Notes under the pieces: model-generated
What the model was told of the DNA's origin: nothing
Database searches by the model: none
The model's input: the letters and a program-made list of their open reading frames with translations, nothing else
Shown here: one piece after another, positions 22,209-31,556 of the stretch
Numbering within the stretch: the stretch's first letter is position 1
Layout: the number at the start of each line of letters is the position of its first letter
Assembly (NCBI GenBank): GCA_964476045.1
Contig: CAYYYJ010000001.1
Location: 62,001 to 126,000, forward strand
DNA: 64,000 bases
From: CAYYYJ01 sp964476045
Lineage (GTDB): Archaea > Aenigmatarchaeota > Aenigmatarchaeia > QMZP01 > JACQNV01
Direction of reading: 5' to 3'
Program-made: the position numbers and the translations under genes

Positions 22209-23063
22209 ATGCTCAAACTTGCCAGCTTAGGCGTTCTATTTTTAATCCTCGCAGTTGGGATAAGCATAGGCTACATAACCTCAATTTCTTTGATGAGCGG
22301 AAATTCAATATTGGTTCAAAAAGATAGGATAGATCCTCAAGAGACTGTTTTATACGAGCGTGTGAAAGAAGCCGAGGTACCAGAATCCAATACCACACCT
22401 TCTAAAGAATATGATTGTAAAAATATTTCTTGTGAAAATTCCAGCACTATTTGCCAAGACGGGGTAAAAAAAGAATGTAAAAACATATGTTCAAAGGGGA
22501 AATGCTCGGAGTGTAAACCTGACTGCACAGAAGAGGGAATTTCTCCTTCACAATCAACGAAAAATATAACTCTTGGAACACCAGGTTCTGATAAAGCCAA
22601 CTGCGTTTCTAGCTGGTCTTGTACAGATTGGTCTCTTTGTTCTGGCAATACACAAAATAGAATCTGCACCGATTCAAATAACTGCGGAACTTCACAAAAC
22701 AGACCATCTGAAATACAAGCATGTTCTGCTGCTTCAGGGGACAAAACTTTATCGCTATCTATTTCCACCAACAACCAAACCTTAGTCAGGGGCAACGAAG
22801 TTATTATAACCTCTAAAGTATCTGATGGGGGAAAACAGATTGAGAATTCCGGAGTAGAAATCACGCTAACCTATGCAAGCGGTACAGAGCACATAGCATC
22901 GGGATTTACAGATTCTTCTGGAACATTCATATGGACAAAATTAATTGGAGGGAACTCGAAAGCCGGAACATTCAAAATCCAGGCGAAAGCCAATAAGACA
23001 GGTTACTTGGGTGCGTCGAGCACCATATCATTCGAGGTTATAGCTAAACCAACTAGCAGTTAA
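22209..23063 (+). CDS. Secreted surface protein with thrombospondin-like and Ig-like domains
   Basis: A 284-residue protein anchored by an N-terminal membrane helix (residues about 7-30). Residues about 70-105 are Cys-rich (CKNISCENSSTICQDG, CSECKPDC). A thrombospondin type 1-like repeat follows (CVSSWSCTDWSLCSG ... RICTDSNNCG, about 134-165). The C-terminal 95 residues form an Ig-like beta domain (VEITLTYASGTEH). NxS/T sites are frequent, so it is a plausible AglB substrate. Such proteins are common on uncultivated archaea; the binding partner is unknown. Confidence 0.78.
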   Translation: MLKLASLGVLFLILAVGISIGYITSISLMSGNSILVQKDRIDPQETVLYERVKEAEVPESNTTPSKEYDCKNISCENSSTICQDGVKKECKNICSKGKCSECKPDCTEEGISPSQSTKNITLGTPGSDKANCVSSWSCTDWSLCSGNTQNRICTDSNNCGTSQNRPSEIQACSAASGDKTLSLSISTNNQTLVRGNEVIITSKVSDGGKQIENSGVEITLTYASGTEHIASGFTDSSGTFIWTKLIGGNSKAGTFKIQAKANKTGYLGASSTISFEVIAKPTSS

Positions 23064-23137
23064 TTTCTTAGCTATTCGAATAGTTGTAATATTTAAACTA
23101 TAAAATCAAGTACCCAAAAAAAGAAAACATTTACTCT

Positions 23138-23464
23138 ATGAAGATAAATCCAAAGATGCTGGAAAAGGCAATGAAGCAGATGGGGATCAAGTCAGAGGAA
23201 ATTCTAGCTGAAGAAGTCATAATAAAAACTGGCGACAAGGAGCTGGTCATACTAAACCCCCAAGTAACCAAAGTAAATATGGGCGGCCAGGAATCCCTGC
23301 AAATAACAGGCGAAATAACAGAGCGCTCAAAATCCAAATTCTCGGACGAGGATTTGAAAATAATAATGGAACAAACAGGCGTAACAAAAGAACAGGCTGC
23401 GAAAGCGCTGGAAGAGGCAGGTGACATCGCGGAGGCTATTTTGAAACTGAAAGGCGTCACTTAG
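23138..23464 (+). CDS. nac: Nascent polypeptide-associated complex, archaeal
   Basis: A 108-residue NAC. MKINPKMLEKAMKQMGIKSE begins the protein, the NAC beta-barrel core follows (EVIIKTGDKELVILNPQVTKV, GQESLQITGE), and a C-terminal UBA domain ends it (DLKIIMEQTGVTKEQAAKALEE). It forms a homodimer at the ribosome exit tunnel. Size and domain order are typical. The next small zinc-ribbon gene follows by 13 nt. Confidence 0.93.
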   Translation: MKINPKMLEKAMKQMGIKSEEILAEEVIIKTGDKELVILNPQVTKVNMGGQESLQITGEITERSKSKFSDEDLKIIMEQTGVTKEQAAKALEEAGDIAEAILKLKGVT

Positions 23465-23477
23465 CCTTAATCCGAAT

Positions 23478-23681
23478 TTGTTGATTAGATCAGTATGCCG
23501 AAAATACGAATTGCCGGAGGGATACCCGAAATGCCCTTATTGTCAGGATGAACTCGAGGTGATAGAAATTTTATCTGCATTCTTGGAAAATCACGTAATA
23601 TACCTCTGCCCTAATTGCAAGAAATTGCTTGGCATAGAGCAGGCCAAAAAGCAAGAACCGGTTGAAAAGACACTATCCTGA
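23478..23681 (+). CDS. Small zinc-ribbon protein
   Basis: A 67-residue protein with two knuckles, CPYC (19-22) and CPNC (44-47), that would bind one zinc. The intervening segment (EVIEILSAFLENHVIYL) is mainly hydrophobic strands. The start is a TTG 13 nt after the NAC stop; no better ATG exists in frame, so the N-terminus is tentative. Function unknown; probable cotranscription with NAC suggests a ribosome or protein-quality role, but this is only positional. Confidence 0.6.
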   Translation: MLIRSVCRKYELPEGYPKCPYCQDELEVIEILSAFLENHVIYLCPNCKKLLGIEQAKKQEPVEKTLS

Positions 23682-23732
23682 TAAACCAGGATCTAGGTAA
23701 ATATTTATATTGAAACGAATCAATAAGCAGGA

Positions 23733-24755
23733 ATGGCATATATCTATATTTTAGTATTCCTGGCTGCCTTTGTGACAGCCTTGGTTTTCTATAAATCAAT
23801 TTCAAAATTCTTGTTCAGAGTGGGGATAAGAGCTATTGACCAGCAGAAATCGGATAAGCCGCTGATACCCACATCTGCAGGGATAATTGTTTTAATTGGC
23901 ACTTTGGCTGGAATTTTTTTGTTTATAGGGGTGGACACGTTCATACTGCAAACAAGCGTTAATCTTTCCTATATTCTTGCTGCAGCCTTCTCTATTTTTA
24001 TAATAACTTTCATCGGCTTCTTCGACGACATGAATGTTTCGCCTATTCTGAAAAAGGATAAGGGTTTGGCTGATTACAGGATAGGGCTAAAACAGTGGCA
24101 GAAACCGCTCTTAGTCCTGCCTGCTGCAATACCTTTGATGGCTGTAAGGGCAGGGGTTACGGAGATGGCGTTGCCTATAATAGGCGCCGTGAATTTCGGC
24201 ATACTTTATCCTCTTGTTCTCATACCACTCGCAGTTGTGTTTGTTACCAATGCAACAAACATGTTAGCTGGAATGAATGGGTTGGAAGCCGGCCTGGGCT
24301 TTGTAGCAACCTTGTCGATAGGGCTTTACGCATTTTTTGTCGGAAGGCCTGAAGCTGCAATAATAGCCTTGTCAGCAGCTGGTGCCCTTGGCGCGATATT
24401 GCTTTTCAACTGGTATCCTGCAAAGATTTTGCCGGGAGACACATTAACATATTTAATAGGGGCTTCGATAATAACCTCTGTGGTTATAGGGAACATAGAA
24501 AAATTCGGGATAATAATCTTCTCTCCGTGGATAATCGAATTCTTCTTGAAACTGAGATCTAAATTAAATGCCAGAAGTCTAGGGGAACTTCAGAAAGACG
24601 GGACCCTGAGATCATCTTATAAAAAGGTCTACTCTCTAACTCATGTGTTCATGAGAACAGGAAAAGCAAAGGAACGGAAAATAGCAGTTTCATTGATTTT
24701 GTTGGAGATATTAATCTGTTTGGTTGGGTTCTTCGTTGTGATAAATTATCCTTGA
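23733..24755 (+). CDS. aglH: Polyprenyl-phosphate GlcNAc-1-phosphate transferase
   Basis: A 340-residue integral membrane enzyme of the MraY/WecA/Alg7 superfamily. It transfers a HexNAc-1-phosphate from a UDP sugar to dolichyl phosphate, the first step in lipid-linked glycan assembly. About ten membrane helices are predicted. GFFDDMNV (95-102) is the metal-binding DD; NATNMLAGMNGLEAG (about 172-186) and LPGDTLTYLIGA are the conserved cytoplasmic loops; the last loop holds an extended SKLNARSLGELQKDG. The MNGLEAG loop and overall layout favour the archaeal/eukaryotic branch. It would start the glycans made by the downstream island. Confidence 0.87.
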   Translation: MAYIYILVFLAAFVTALVFYKSISKFLFRVGIRAIDQQKSDKPLIPTSAGIIVLIGTLAGIFLFIGVDTFILQTSVNLSYILAAAFSIFIITFIGFFDDMNVSPILKKDKGLADYRIGLKQWQKPLLVLPAAIPLMAVRAGVTEMALPIIGAVNFGILYPLVLIPLAVVFVTNATNMLAGMNGLEAGLGFVATLSIGLYAFFVGRPEAAIIALSAAGALGAILLFNWYPAKILPGDTLTYLIGASIITSVVIGNIEKFGIIIFSPWIIEFFLKLRSKLNARSLGELQKDGTLRSSYKKVYSLTHVFMRTGKAKERKIAVSLILLEILICLVGFFVVINYP

Positions 24756-25240
24756 TTAGGATTTCTCCTCTCAAGTTCAGTTATTATGGATTTCAAATCA
24801 CCTGATATCAGAATTAAATTATCGCTTGGAATAAGCCCTAAAGATTTGTACCAGGCCAAAGGAAACTTGTGGTTGTTATATGTCACACAATCATAACGAG
24901 TAACATTGTATTTATCCAATGCCTTTTTGAATAAAGTTTTTGATAATTCAGTTCCAATACCTTTTTTTTGAAAACTAGGGTCCACAAATATTTCACCATC
25001 AACTAAATGATTTCCATCCCACCAAGGTTTTATGCCAGCAACAAACCCACCAGCAATTTTGCCATTATACTCAGCAACAAAAAACAAGTCCGACTGTTTA
25101 GTCAGCCAATAGGCTAGTAATTTTTTTGCAGCTTCCTTGGTCCAAATCTCATCAATATCGACTTTTGTGTATGCTTTCACATAAATTTCTGAAAGTGTGT
25201 CGAGATCAGATTTTTTTGCCTTCCTAATATTTATGAGCAT
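24746..25240 (-). CDS. GNAT-family N-acetyltransferase
   Basis: A 164-residue acetyltransferase. IRKAKKSDLDTLSEIYVKAY is the N-terminal strand and helix, and EIFVDPSFQKKGIGTELSKTLF contains the acetyl-CoA pyrophosphate-binding Q/RxxGxG/A (QKKGIG). WYKSLGLIP is the usual C-terminal strand. Substrate unknown. It is the last gene of the operon aglB, small membrane protein, GNAT, and its 3' end overlaps the convergent GlcNAc-1-P transferase by 10 nt. A sugar or protein N-terminus are both possible targets. Confidence 0.85.
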   Translation of the reverse strand: MLINIRKAKKSDLDTLSEIYVKAYTKVDIDEIWTKEAAKKLLAYWLTKQSDLFFVAEYNGKIAGGFVAGIKPWWDGNHLVDGEIFVDPSFQKKGIGTELSKTLFKKALDKYNVTRYDCVTYNNHKFPLAWYKSLGLIPSDNLILISGDLKSIITELERRNPNQG

Positions 25241-25247
25241 ATGATCT

Positions 25248-25460
25248 TTATTCGCCCTTCAAATCCTTTGCCAGATAAAGCAAAACTAAGATAATAGTAA
25301 ATACAAAAACGAGGAAGCCGCCATAGATTGCAATGACAGACAGGCCGGGACTGAGAGCTGATATTCCCAATCCAGCAGCGAACATGAGTGCGCCTAATAA
25401 AATCGCCTTGAAACAAAACCCTTCATACTTCTTGAATTTGTTTTCATCTAGAGATGCCAT
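25248..25460 (-). CDS. Small two-helix membrane protein
   Basis: A 70-residue protein with a charged N-terminus (MASLDENKFKKYEGF) and two membrane helices (about 18-36 and 40-62), ending in LAKDLKGE. Its start lies one base after the AglB stop. It may be an accessory subunit of the oligosaccharyltransferase, since small hydrophobic subunits accompany the eukaryotic enzyme, but nothing in the sequence proves it. Confidence 0.6.
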   Translation of the reverse strand: MASLDENKFKKYEGFCFKAILLGALMFAAGLGISALSPGLSVIAIYGGFLVFVFTIILVLLYLAKDLKGE

Positions 25461-25461
25461 A

Positions 25462-27522
25462 TTATGCTACCAAGTTGCTGACTTTAAAGATCTTGACCTC
25501 AGAGTTGTCAAAGACTAGCTTGAAGTTGTTTAAACCGACCCCATTGAAGAAGAACATCCTTGTAAATACGCTATCCCTTATTGACGGTTCCATGAATATT
25601 ACGCTTGAAAAGTTTGGGTCAACCCATAGAAGTCCGTCAACAAATTCTGTATTAGTGGAATTTGCAGCGAAGTTAAGCAATTGGCCCTGGCCATTTTGGA
25701 ACACTAGCATATTTTTAACTACAGCACTTCTCCCGTTCTGTGTTACAATGGGGATTAGACGTCCGTCTTTGTTTGAGATTACAATACTGCCGCCTGCATA
25801 TACCAGTTCATTATTCTGCTGTTTTTCTAAATTAAATGTTGCATAATTCTTGCCCTGGCCTGTGCCGAAGAAACTAAGCCAATAATATTTTCCGATGAGA
25901 TCCGAGCTCGCGATTATATAAAAATCTGAGACTGGCTTGCATGCATCTGGCGGAACAATATCCCCGAATGCTGCTCTGACTCGGCTGCATTGGGCAGGTG
26001 TGAGTTCCTTATATTTTTTCAGGATATCGAGGGCTTCAGTCTCGCTGGAAGTCACAAACATCTTGCCTGCATCCTTTATCCTTATGTTATGATTGTAGGG
26101 TATGCAATCGGCTGGAGAGCAATGCGCACCATCCGCCTGAACTTTCAAACCAGTATATCCCGTGATGATGTGGCCTGGATCCCACCAGGTTGTTACTAAA
26201 GAATCTTTATCTGCATTTGTTTTTAGCCAGTCAAGTGCACTATACCAGTTCTGGCTTATCTGCAAACCGCTGTTTTGGTAGCCTGTGAGGATTGCATCTG
26301 AAACGAAAAACAATGAAATCAGGACAATCACACCGTACAAGAAAACCTGGTAAGCAATCTGCTGCCTTTTTCTCATAAATGCAATGAGATTTGCCATCAC
26401 GTAACCTGCTGCAACTGCCGTAGCGATCGAGAAGAGCAAAGAGAACCTAACGCCCCTTAATATCAAAATATAGCTAATTATCCACCAAGACAATAAGAAA
26501 ACTTCCACAAAATTGGTTTTTATTTTCTTTTTTAACTTGTATAATATTATTGCAGGGACACCCAACAAAGAGAAAAGCATGGGGCCGATGCCAACTCTAC
26601 CGGCTATCGATAAGAAACCTTCTTTTGTCAAAATATTTACTGGCTGCAGTTCTGCAACAGAAACATTGACTATAAGCCCTTCGCCGAAAACAAACCCTAG
26701 GCTAACCAACATAGAAGCCAGCGGATTGCTCAATCCGAAAACTTCCCCGAGGACGCTCGAAACAGCCAAGATTATAACAAGCGGTTTAACTATGTTTTTG
26801 AATTCTGGTTTTAGTTCTGCAAAACTCGGCATTTTTCTGCTGTGGGCAGTATTTTCTATGAACCTGAAAATTAAAAAGCCTGGAATAAATAGAGTGAAAA
26901 GTATGAGCGGGAACCAGCCCCCATTCCAGCTAAACGCGAAGAAGAGGTTTGCGATTATAGAGAACGCATAATTAGGGACAGTGGGTTTTTTGAGAGTTCT
27001 TATTATCAGATAAATTGTTGTGAAAAACAGGAAGTTGACAGGGGCGTCGGAATCTGCGTAACCCCCCATCGAAACGCCTATGAGGGTTGGGGTCAGAACT
27101 GCGAACAGCGCCACCAGGAGACCGGCCCATTTATTTTTGATGAGCCTGCCCAAGAGGAATGCAGGGATTATCGCTAGAATGACCATCAGTATCGGAGCGA
27201 ATTTTACTACATCAGTTAAACTGTAATTCCCAAATAAGCCGGAGAGTTTGTAGAATACGGCCATTGTGTATGGCCATCCCTGACGAACATCATTTGGCCT
27301 TCCAGGAGGATAATAACTGAGTGTGTCCCATTTCAAAGGCTGGAAATCATTGTTTACAATCTCCTGTGTATGCCTAAAAAACCACCAAGGATCATAATCT
27401 AGAACAGTAGGCGAACTCAGCGTACCTGCCCGCACAAAATAAGCCAGATAGGCGATGAAGATTAGGCCTAAAATTACTGCGACCCTTTCGATCTGCTTTT
27501 TATCTTTACTCATCTTAAACAT
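25462..27522 (-). CDS. aglB: Oligosaccharyltransferase AglB/STT3
   Basis: A 686-residue GT66 enzyme that transfers lipid-linked glycans to Asn in N-x-S/T. The first external loop has the DxD-type metal motif DYDPWWFF (42-49), a second acidic loop GYADSDAP (154-161) follows, and the sequon-binding WWDPG is at 446-450 within a soluble C-terminal domain. Around 11-13 membrane helices lie between. It is the central enzyme of the glycan island and heads an operon with a small membrane protein and a GNAT. A TATA-like box (TATTTATTAAA) sits about 35 nt before the start. Confidence 0.93.
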   Translation of the reverse strand: MFKMSKDKKQIERVAVILGLIFIAYLAYFVRAGTLSSPTVLDYDPWWFFRHTQEIVNNDFQPLKWDTLSYYPPGRPNDVRQGWPYTMAVFYKLSGLFGNYSLTDVVKFAPILMVILAIIPAFLLGRLIKNKWAGLLVALFAVLTPTLIGVSMGGYADSDAPVNFLFFTTIYLIIRTLKKPTVPNYAFSIIANLFFAFSWNGGWFPLILFTLFIPGFLIFRFIENTAHSRKMPSFAELKPEFKNIVKPLVIILAVSSVLGEVFGLSNPLASMLVSLGFVFGEGLIVNVSVAELQPVNILTKEGFLSIAGRVGIGPMLFSLLGVPAIILYKLKKKIKTNFVEVFLLSWWIISYILILRGVRFSLLFSIATAVAAGYVMANLIAFMRKRQQIAYQVFLYGVIVLISLFFVSDAILTGYQNSGLQISQNWYSALDWLKTNADKDSLVTTWWDPGHIITGYTGLKVQADGAHCSPADCIPYNHNIRIKDAGKMFVTSSETEALDILKKYKELTPAQCSRVRAAFGDIVPPDACKPVSDFYIIASSDLIGKYYWLSFFGTGQGKNYATFNLEKQQNNELVYAGGSIVISNKDGRLIPIVTQNGRSAVVKNMLVFQNGQGQLLNFAANSTNTEFVDGLLWVDPNFSSVIFMEPSIRDSVFTRMFFFNGVGLNNFKLVFDNSEVKIFKVSNLVA

Positions 27523-27646
27523 AATAGTCTAATAAGAACCGCGGTTTAATAAATACAGGTTTCAAGTAAATAAGAATTAGTGCCGTTTATAAAGATTCTC
27601 CTATATACCCTTTTCTTTTATAACCCAAAAAGAAGGAGTTACTAAC

Positions 27647-29224
27647 ATGAAACTGAAAATAGACAACTTTGTTATAGCTTTTTTGATAATTTTAATTTTA
27701 AATGTCTCTTTACATTTGTACGAATTGGGAAAACAGATAACATGGGTCGACGAGCCAATATATGTTGTTGGCGGGGCAAAACTCCTTTTACAGAAGGGCG
27801 CGTACGATCCGCTTCTCTGGAATTTTGAGCATCCGCCAGCAGGAAAATATCTTATAGGGTTGGCGACTTTGCTTTCTCCAGCTAATTTGAAACCCCTGAT
27901 AGACTTATCTCCCAATAATTATCTGGGCCTTGGATATCCTGCAGTAGCGAAAGCCATAGACGAGTCTCTTCCATTTTCTCGTTTATCGCCGGCGCTTTTC
28001 GGAATCCTCTTATCAATAATTATCTGCCTATTTGCAAAAGACCTTTACGGAAAAAAGGCAGGATTGTTAGCTTTCCTTATTTCTACCATATCAATAGATT
28101 TGCTCACTTGGAGCAGGCTGGCTTACCTTGACATTTTCCTTGCATTTTTCTTTACAGTGTCATCCTATATTTTCTACAAATTAGTGGCTTTGAGCGATGA
28201 CGCAACACAAAAAACAAAAAACAGGAAAATAGCCTATTCTATCTTATTAGGCGTTTTTGTTGGATTGACATTTACAGCAAAAAGCACGCAACCAATGCCC
28301 CTCATCGTATCGCTTTTTATCCTTTCACTTTTCTACAGGAAAAAGGTCTATACAAAAAATACCCTGCCGTTTATAGCGATCCCGCTAGCCATTTCGATTT
28401 TCTCGACTATAGGGAACCTCGAACTGTTTTCCAAAGCAACCTTTGATTATTTTGGCGCAACCAGCAGGCAACTTTCCTTTAACCCGGTGAATAACGCTGT
28501 TAGGGTATTTGAAAGGGTCCAACTGCCACTCCTGGGGCTTTTCTTTGTATCTGTTTACTTTTTGTGGAAAAAGAAAGCGCTTCTGAAAAATAAAATAATA
28601 CTGATACCTATTTTAATTGCATTCCTTAGCTTCATATTTTCAGTGAACACCAGCCACAGATATTTCCTGCCAATGATACCATTTTTGATAATACTCAGTT
28701 CGTCTATCAACCTTGAAAACAAGAACCTGAAATTTTTGTGTTTCATAGCCTTAATACTAGCAACGTATCCTGTAATTGAATCGTTCCCCGAATACACCCT
28801 ATATACAAACACCTTAGATAAGGCAACAGGCAACAACTACTTCTGGGAAGAAGCTGGATTTGCTGGCCTTGACGAAGCAGCGAAATATGTGTCATCGAAT
28901 ACATCACAAAACGGCATAATTTTCATTACACAGGATGCAATAAGGTACAGAGTGTTCAATAGACCGATTTTAGCATACGAAGGCGGCCAAACCTTGCTCT
29001 ACTTGCCTGATGGGCAAGTGGGCCAAACAAGCAACATATTCTGCGATGGCCTTTCAAAATTCCGGGAAAACAATATAACAACATTAATAATACAAAATCC
29101 GATGATGCTAGACAAAAGCTATTGTGAAGGGATACGACAATTATACAATACAGAAAAGCCAACACAAGTCATAACTAAAAACGGGATGGACGTGATAAAA
29201 ATATTCTCAATAGAACGGAGTTGA
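27647..29224 (+). CDS. GT39/ArnT-like membrane glycosyltransferase
   Basis: A 525-residue multi-pass protein of the PMT/ArnT clan, which uses polyprenyl-phosphate sugars on the outer face. After the first helix comes the catalytic loop TWVDEPIYVVGG (Asp-Glu, about 34-45) and then WNFEHPPAGKYLIG. Ten or more helices follow, and the last 130 residues are a soluble domain. Acceptor and sugar are unknown; a lipid-linked glycan or a protein is possible. It is followed after 16 nt by a methyltransferase. Confidence 0.85.
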   Translation: MKLKIDNFVIAFLIILILNVSLHLYELGKQITWVDEPIYVVGGAKLLLQKGAYDPLLWNFEHPPAGKYLIGLATLLSPANLKPLIDLSPNNYLGLGYPAVAKAIDESLPFSRLSPALFGILLSIIICLFAKDLYGKKAGLLAFLISTISIDLLTWSRLAYLDIFLAFFFTVSSYIFYKLVALSDDATQKTKNRKIAYSILLGVFVGLTFTAKSTQPMPLIVSLFILSLFYRKKVYTKNTLPFIAIPLAISIFSTIGNLELFSKATFDYFGATSRQLSFNPVNNAVRVFERVQLPLLGLFFVSVYFLWKKKALLKNKIILIPILIAFLSFIFSVNTSHRYFLPMIPFLIILSSSINLENKNLKFLCFIALILATYPVIESFPEYTLYTNTLDKATGNNYFWEEAGFAGLDEAAKYVSSNTSQNGIIFITQDAIRYRVFNRPILAYEGGQTLLYLPDGQVGQTSNIFCDGLSKFRENNITTLIIQNPMMLDKSYCEGIRQLYNTEKPTQVITKNGMDVIKIFSIERS

Positions 29225-29240
29225 GTTCTTTAAACAATTT

Positions 29241-29756
29241 ATGGGATTGATTTCAGGCTTTAGGAGAAGGGGGATAATAAACCTGCTTAAGAAATACGTC
29301 AAGCAGGGAGATTATGTTTTAGATTTAGGTTCTGGGAAAGGCACAATACTAAAATCGCTTGGAGTAAAAGGTGTTGGTGTAGATAAGTTCATAAAGCCTC
29401 AGGATACCGATAAAATAAAATTCCTGCAATCTGACATAACAGCCAAACTCCCCCTCAAAGAAAACACTTTTGACGTCTGCATAATGTCCGCTGTTTTGGA
29501 GCACCTTACAGATGCAAAAGTTTTGGAAGAGGCTAGGCGTGTGCTGAAGCCGAAAGGGAAACTTATTATTCTTACACCAAAACCTTCTGCAGATATACTT
29601 CTGTTGGTCATGTGGAAATTGGGTTTGCTCGACGAGTTTGAACATTATGTGTATTATACATCGAGAGGTCTAGAGACCATTGCAAAAAATTATGGTTTCA
29701 GGGTCCTGGAAAACAGGTCTTTCGGAGTAGTCAATTTATGCGTCTGCCATAAGTAA
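29241..29756 (+). CDS. SAM-dependent methyltransferase
   Basis: A 171-residue class I enzyme. VLDLGSGKGTILKSLG (about 24-39) is motif I, GVDKF the acidic strand, LPLKENTFDVCIMSAVLEHL motif II, and LKPKGKLIILTPKP the motif III strand. The short length with few extra elements is typical of Methyltransf_11 proteins in glycan clusters. It lies between two GT39 genes in one direction and is likely cotranscribed with both; O-methylation of a sugar is a reasonable guess. Confidence 0.83.
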   Translation: MGLISGFRRRGIINLLKKYVKQGDYVLDLGSGKGTILKSLGVKGVGVDKFIKPQDTDKIKFLQSDITAKLPLKENTFDVCIMSAVLEHLTDAKVLEEARRVLKPKGKLIILTPKPSADILLLVMWKLGLLDEFEHYVYYTSRGLETIAKNYGFRVLENRSFGVVNLCVCHK

Positions 29757-29776
29757 AGGTCCAAAAGCATTTTCCT

Positions 29777-31555
29777 ATGATCAATGCGATAAAAAACGAA
29801 TTAAAGCAAAAACAGTTTAGGGCATTCATAATAATCCTGATTGCAGTAACAGCCTTATTCTGGGCAACAAGAACCCATGTGCTAAGCTATGATGAGTACA
29901 GGGACCTTTACCTGTCAAAAGCTTTGCTTAATGGGGAATATAGCTACTATGGCGATGCATATTACAAACATCCTCCCCTATACATGATCCTGCTGTCTGT
30001 CTCGTCCAGAGTTTTCGGTTACGGCGAAGATGCAGGTTATGTTTTGTCAATAGTTTTCGGCATACTCACAGCTGTTTTAACATATCTTTTTGTCTCAAAA
30101 TTCGTGGATAAAAAGCTTGCAATACCATCTTGCTTTATCCTTATACTCAACCCATGGTTTTCAAAATTTGCTAGAGACCTGAGATTTGAAATAGCAACAA
30201 TGTTTTTCCTATTCCTGACAGTTTACTTTTTCTATAGCTATATAGAAAACAAAAGAAAAAGGTCGCTTGCCCTAACTGGAGTCTCTTTAGGGCTGGGTTT
30301 GCTTACCAAGACATTTGTGTTCCTGATAATCCCGTCTCTTGCGATATTTTTGCTGTGGCTGGTTTACAAGAAAAAAATGCCTTTCCCAGAAGCTGCTAAA
30401 TCTTTCATTTCTATAATAATTGTAGCGGGACTGATCTACTCGCCTTGGCTGATCTATACCCAAATCAATGGGGGCCCTTCCCAGTTTATTGCCCAAAGCG
30501 AAGAGTTCACAGGGCAAGTGAGATGGAACCCCGATTACGTGTCGCCGCCAATTTACTTTTATTTGGCAGAGCTTCAAAATCTCCTTACAATACCGATCTT
30601 AATATTATCTGTAATAGGGCTTCTGCTTGTAAATAAAAAGGGCCATATGTTCTATCTTATATCAGCTTGGATAATTTTCCACATAGCTTTCGTATCCATA
30701 ATGGGCTACAAAGAAACCAGGTTCATAATGTATCTGGTGCCCATATTTTCAATAGCAGCTGCTGTTGGAGCGAAAAAAATACTTGGAAAACTCAATTTGA
30801 ATAAAACAGTTTTACTTTATCTGCTTGTTATAATCCTAATGATTCCAGGCATAGCTTTGGCGGAAAACCCTGTATGGAAAGAATACCCAACGCCAAAAGA
30901 CTGGGATTTGTGGGGCCATCTTAAACAAAATATCGATAGGAATGAATATGTTTTAGCCGATGACTATGGGATGGTTGAACTCTATTCGAACCCATCTGAT
31001 GTTGTAATCGGCGACTGGCAGGCAGATGCTGGAAGGTATCTAACATACGATTCAAAATACGTGCTGCTAGAACCTAAAGTGGCTTATGTAAATGATGTGG
31101 ATAAACAGGCAATCTTTTCAAAAGTAAAAGATTTCTATTACGGCGGGCCTGACAGGAAAATAAACCTAACACTTTACAAGGTGGACACGCAAAAACTGGC
31201 TTCAATGCTTTATGGGAACAGCTCAATACAAATTAAAGGGAAGCTCACTAACACAATGAATGCCAATCCTATAAACAAGGGGAAAATCCTCGTAGCAACC
31301 ACAGTTGGCCAGATTATAAACATCTTCTACACAAAACCGAATGGAGAATTCGCATTGTATCTGCCAGCGGCAGGGCAGTATTTAGTTAACCCAAAGGCTT
31401 TCGGATACGAAGAGAAGACGCTGATTCTCCAGACTGATGGAAGCCAGGCGCTAATCTGCGCAAATCCAAACAACTGCTTCCAGAAAAGCAGTGTGGACAT
31501 CAGCCTCGAATTTAAAGGATTCTTTAACCATGGATACAAGGATGCGAGATTCTAG
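29777..31555 (+). CDS. GT39-like glycosyltransferase with C-terminal beta domain
   Basis: A 592-residue enzyme. The N-terminal 390 residues carry the catalytic loop LSYDEYRDLYLSKALL and the YYKHPPLYMIL segment of the PMT/ArnT clan, with 9-11 membrane helices. A soluble domain follows, ending with about 95 residues resembling a carboxypeptidase regulatory-like beta sandwich (GKLTNTMNANPINKGKILV, NGEFALYLPAAGQYLV), which may bind glycan or anchor in the surface layer. This extra domain is absent from the other three GT39 proteins in the window. Cotranscribed with the preceding methyltransferase. Confidence 0.83.
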   Translation: MINAIKNELKQKQFRAFIIILIAVTALFWATRTHVLSYDEYRDLYLSKALLNGEYSYYGDAYYKHPPLYMILLSVSSRVFGYGEDAGYVLSIVFGILTAVLTYLFVSKFVDKKLAIPSCFILILNPWFSKFARDLRFEIATMFFLFLTVYFFYSYIENKRKRSLALTGVSLGLGLLTKTFVFLIIPSLAIFLLWLVYKKKMPFPEAAKSFISIIIVAGLIYSPWLIYTQINGGPSQFIAQSEEFTGQVRWNPDYVSPPIYFYLAELQNLLTIPILILSVIGLLLVNKKGHMFYLISAWIIFHIAFVSIMGYKETRFIMYLVPIFSIAAAVGAKKILGKLNLNKTVLLYLLVIILMIPGIALAENPVWKEYPTPKDWDLWGHLKQNIDRNEYVLADDYGMVELYSNPSDVVIGDWQADAGRYLTYDSKYVLLEPKVAYVNDVDKQAIFSKVKDFYYGGPDRKINLTLYKVDTQKLASMLYGNSSIQIKGKLTNTMNANPINKGKILVATTVGQIINIFYTKPNGEFALYLPAAGQYLVNPKAFGYEEKTLILQTDGSQALICANPNNCFQKSSVDISLEFKGFFNHGYKDARF

Positions 31556-31556
31556 T

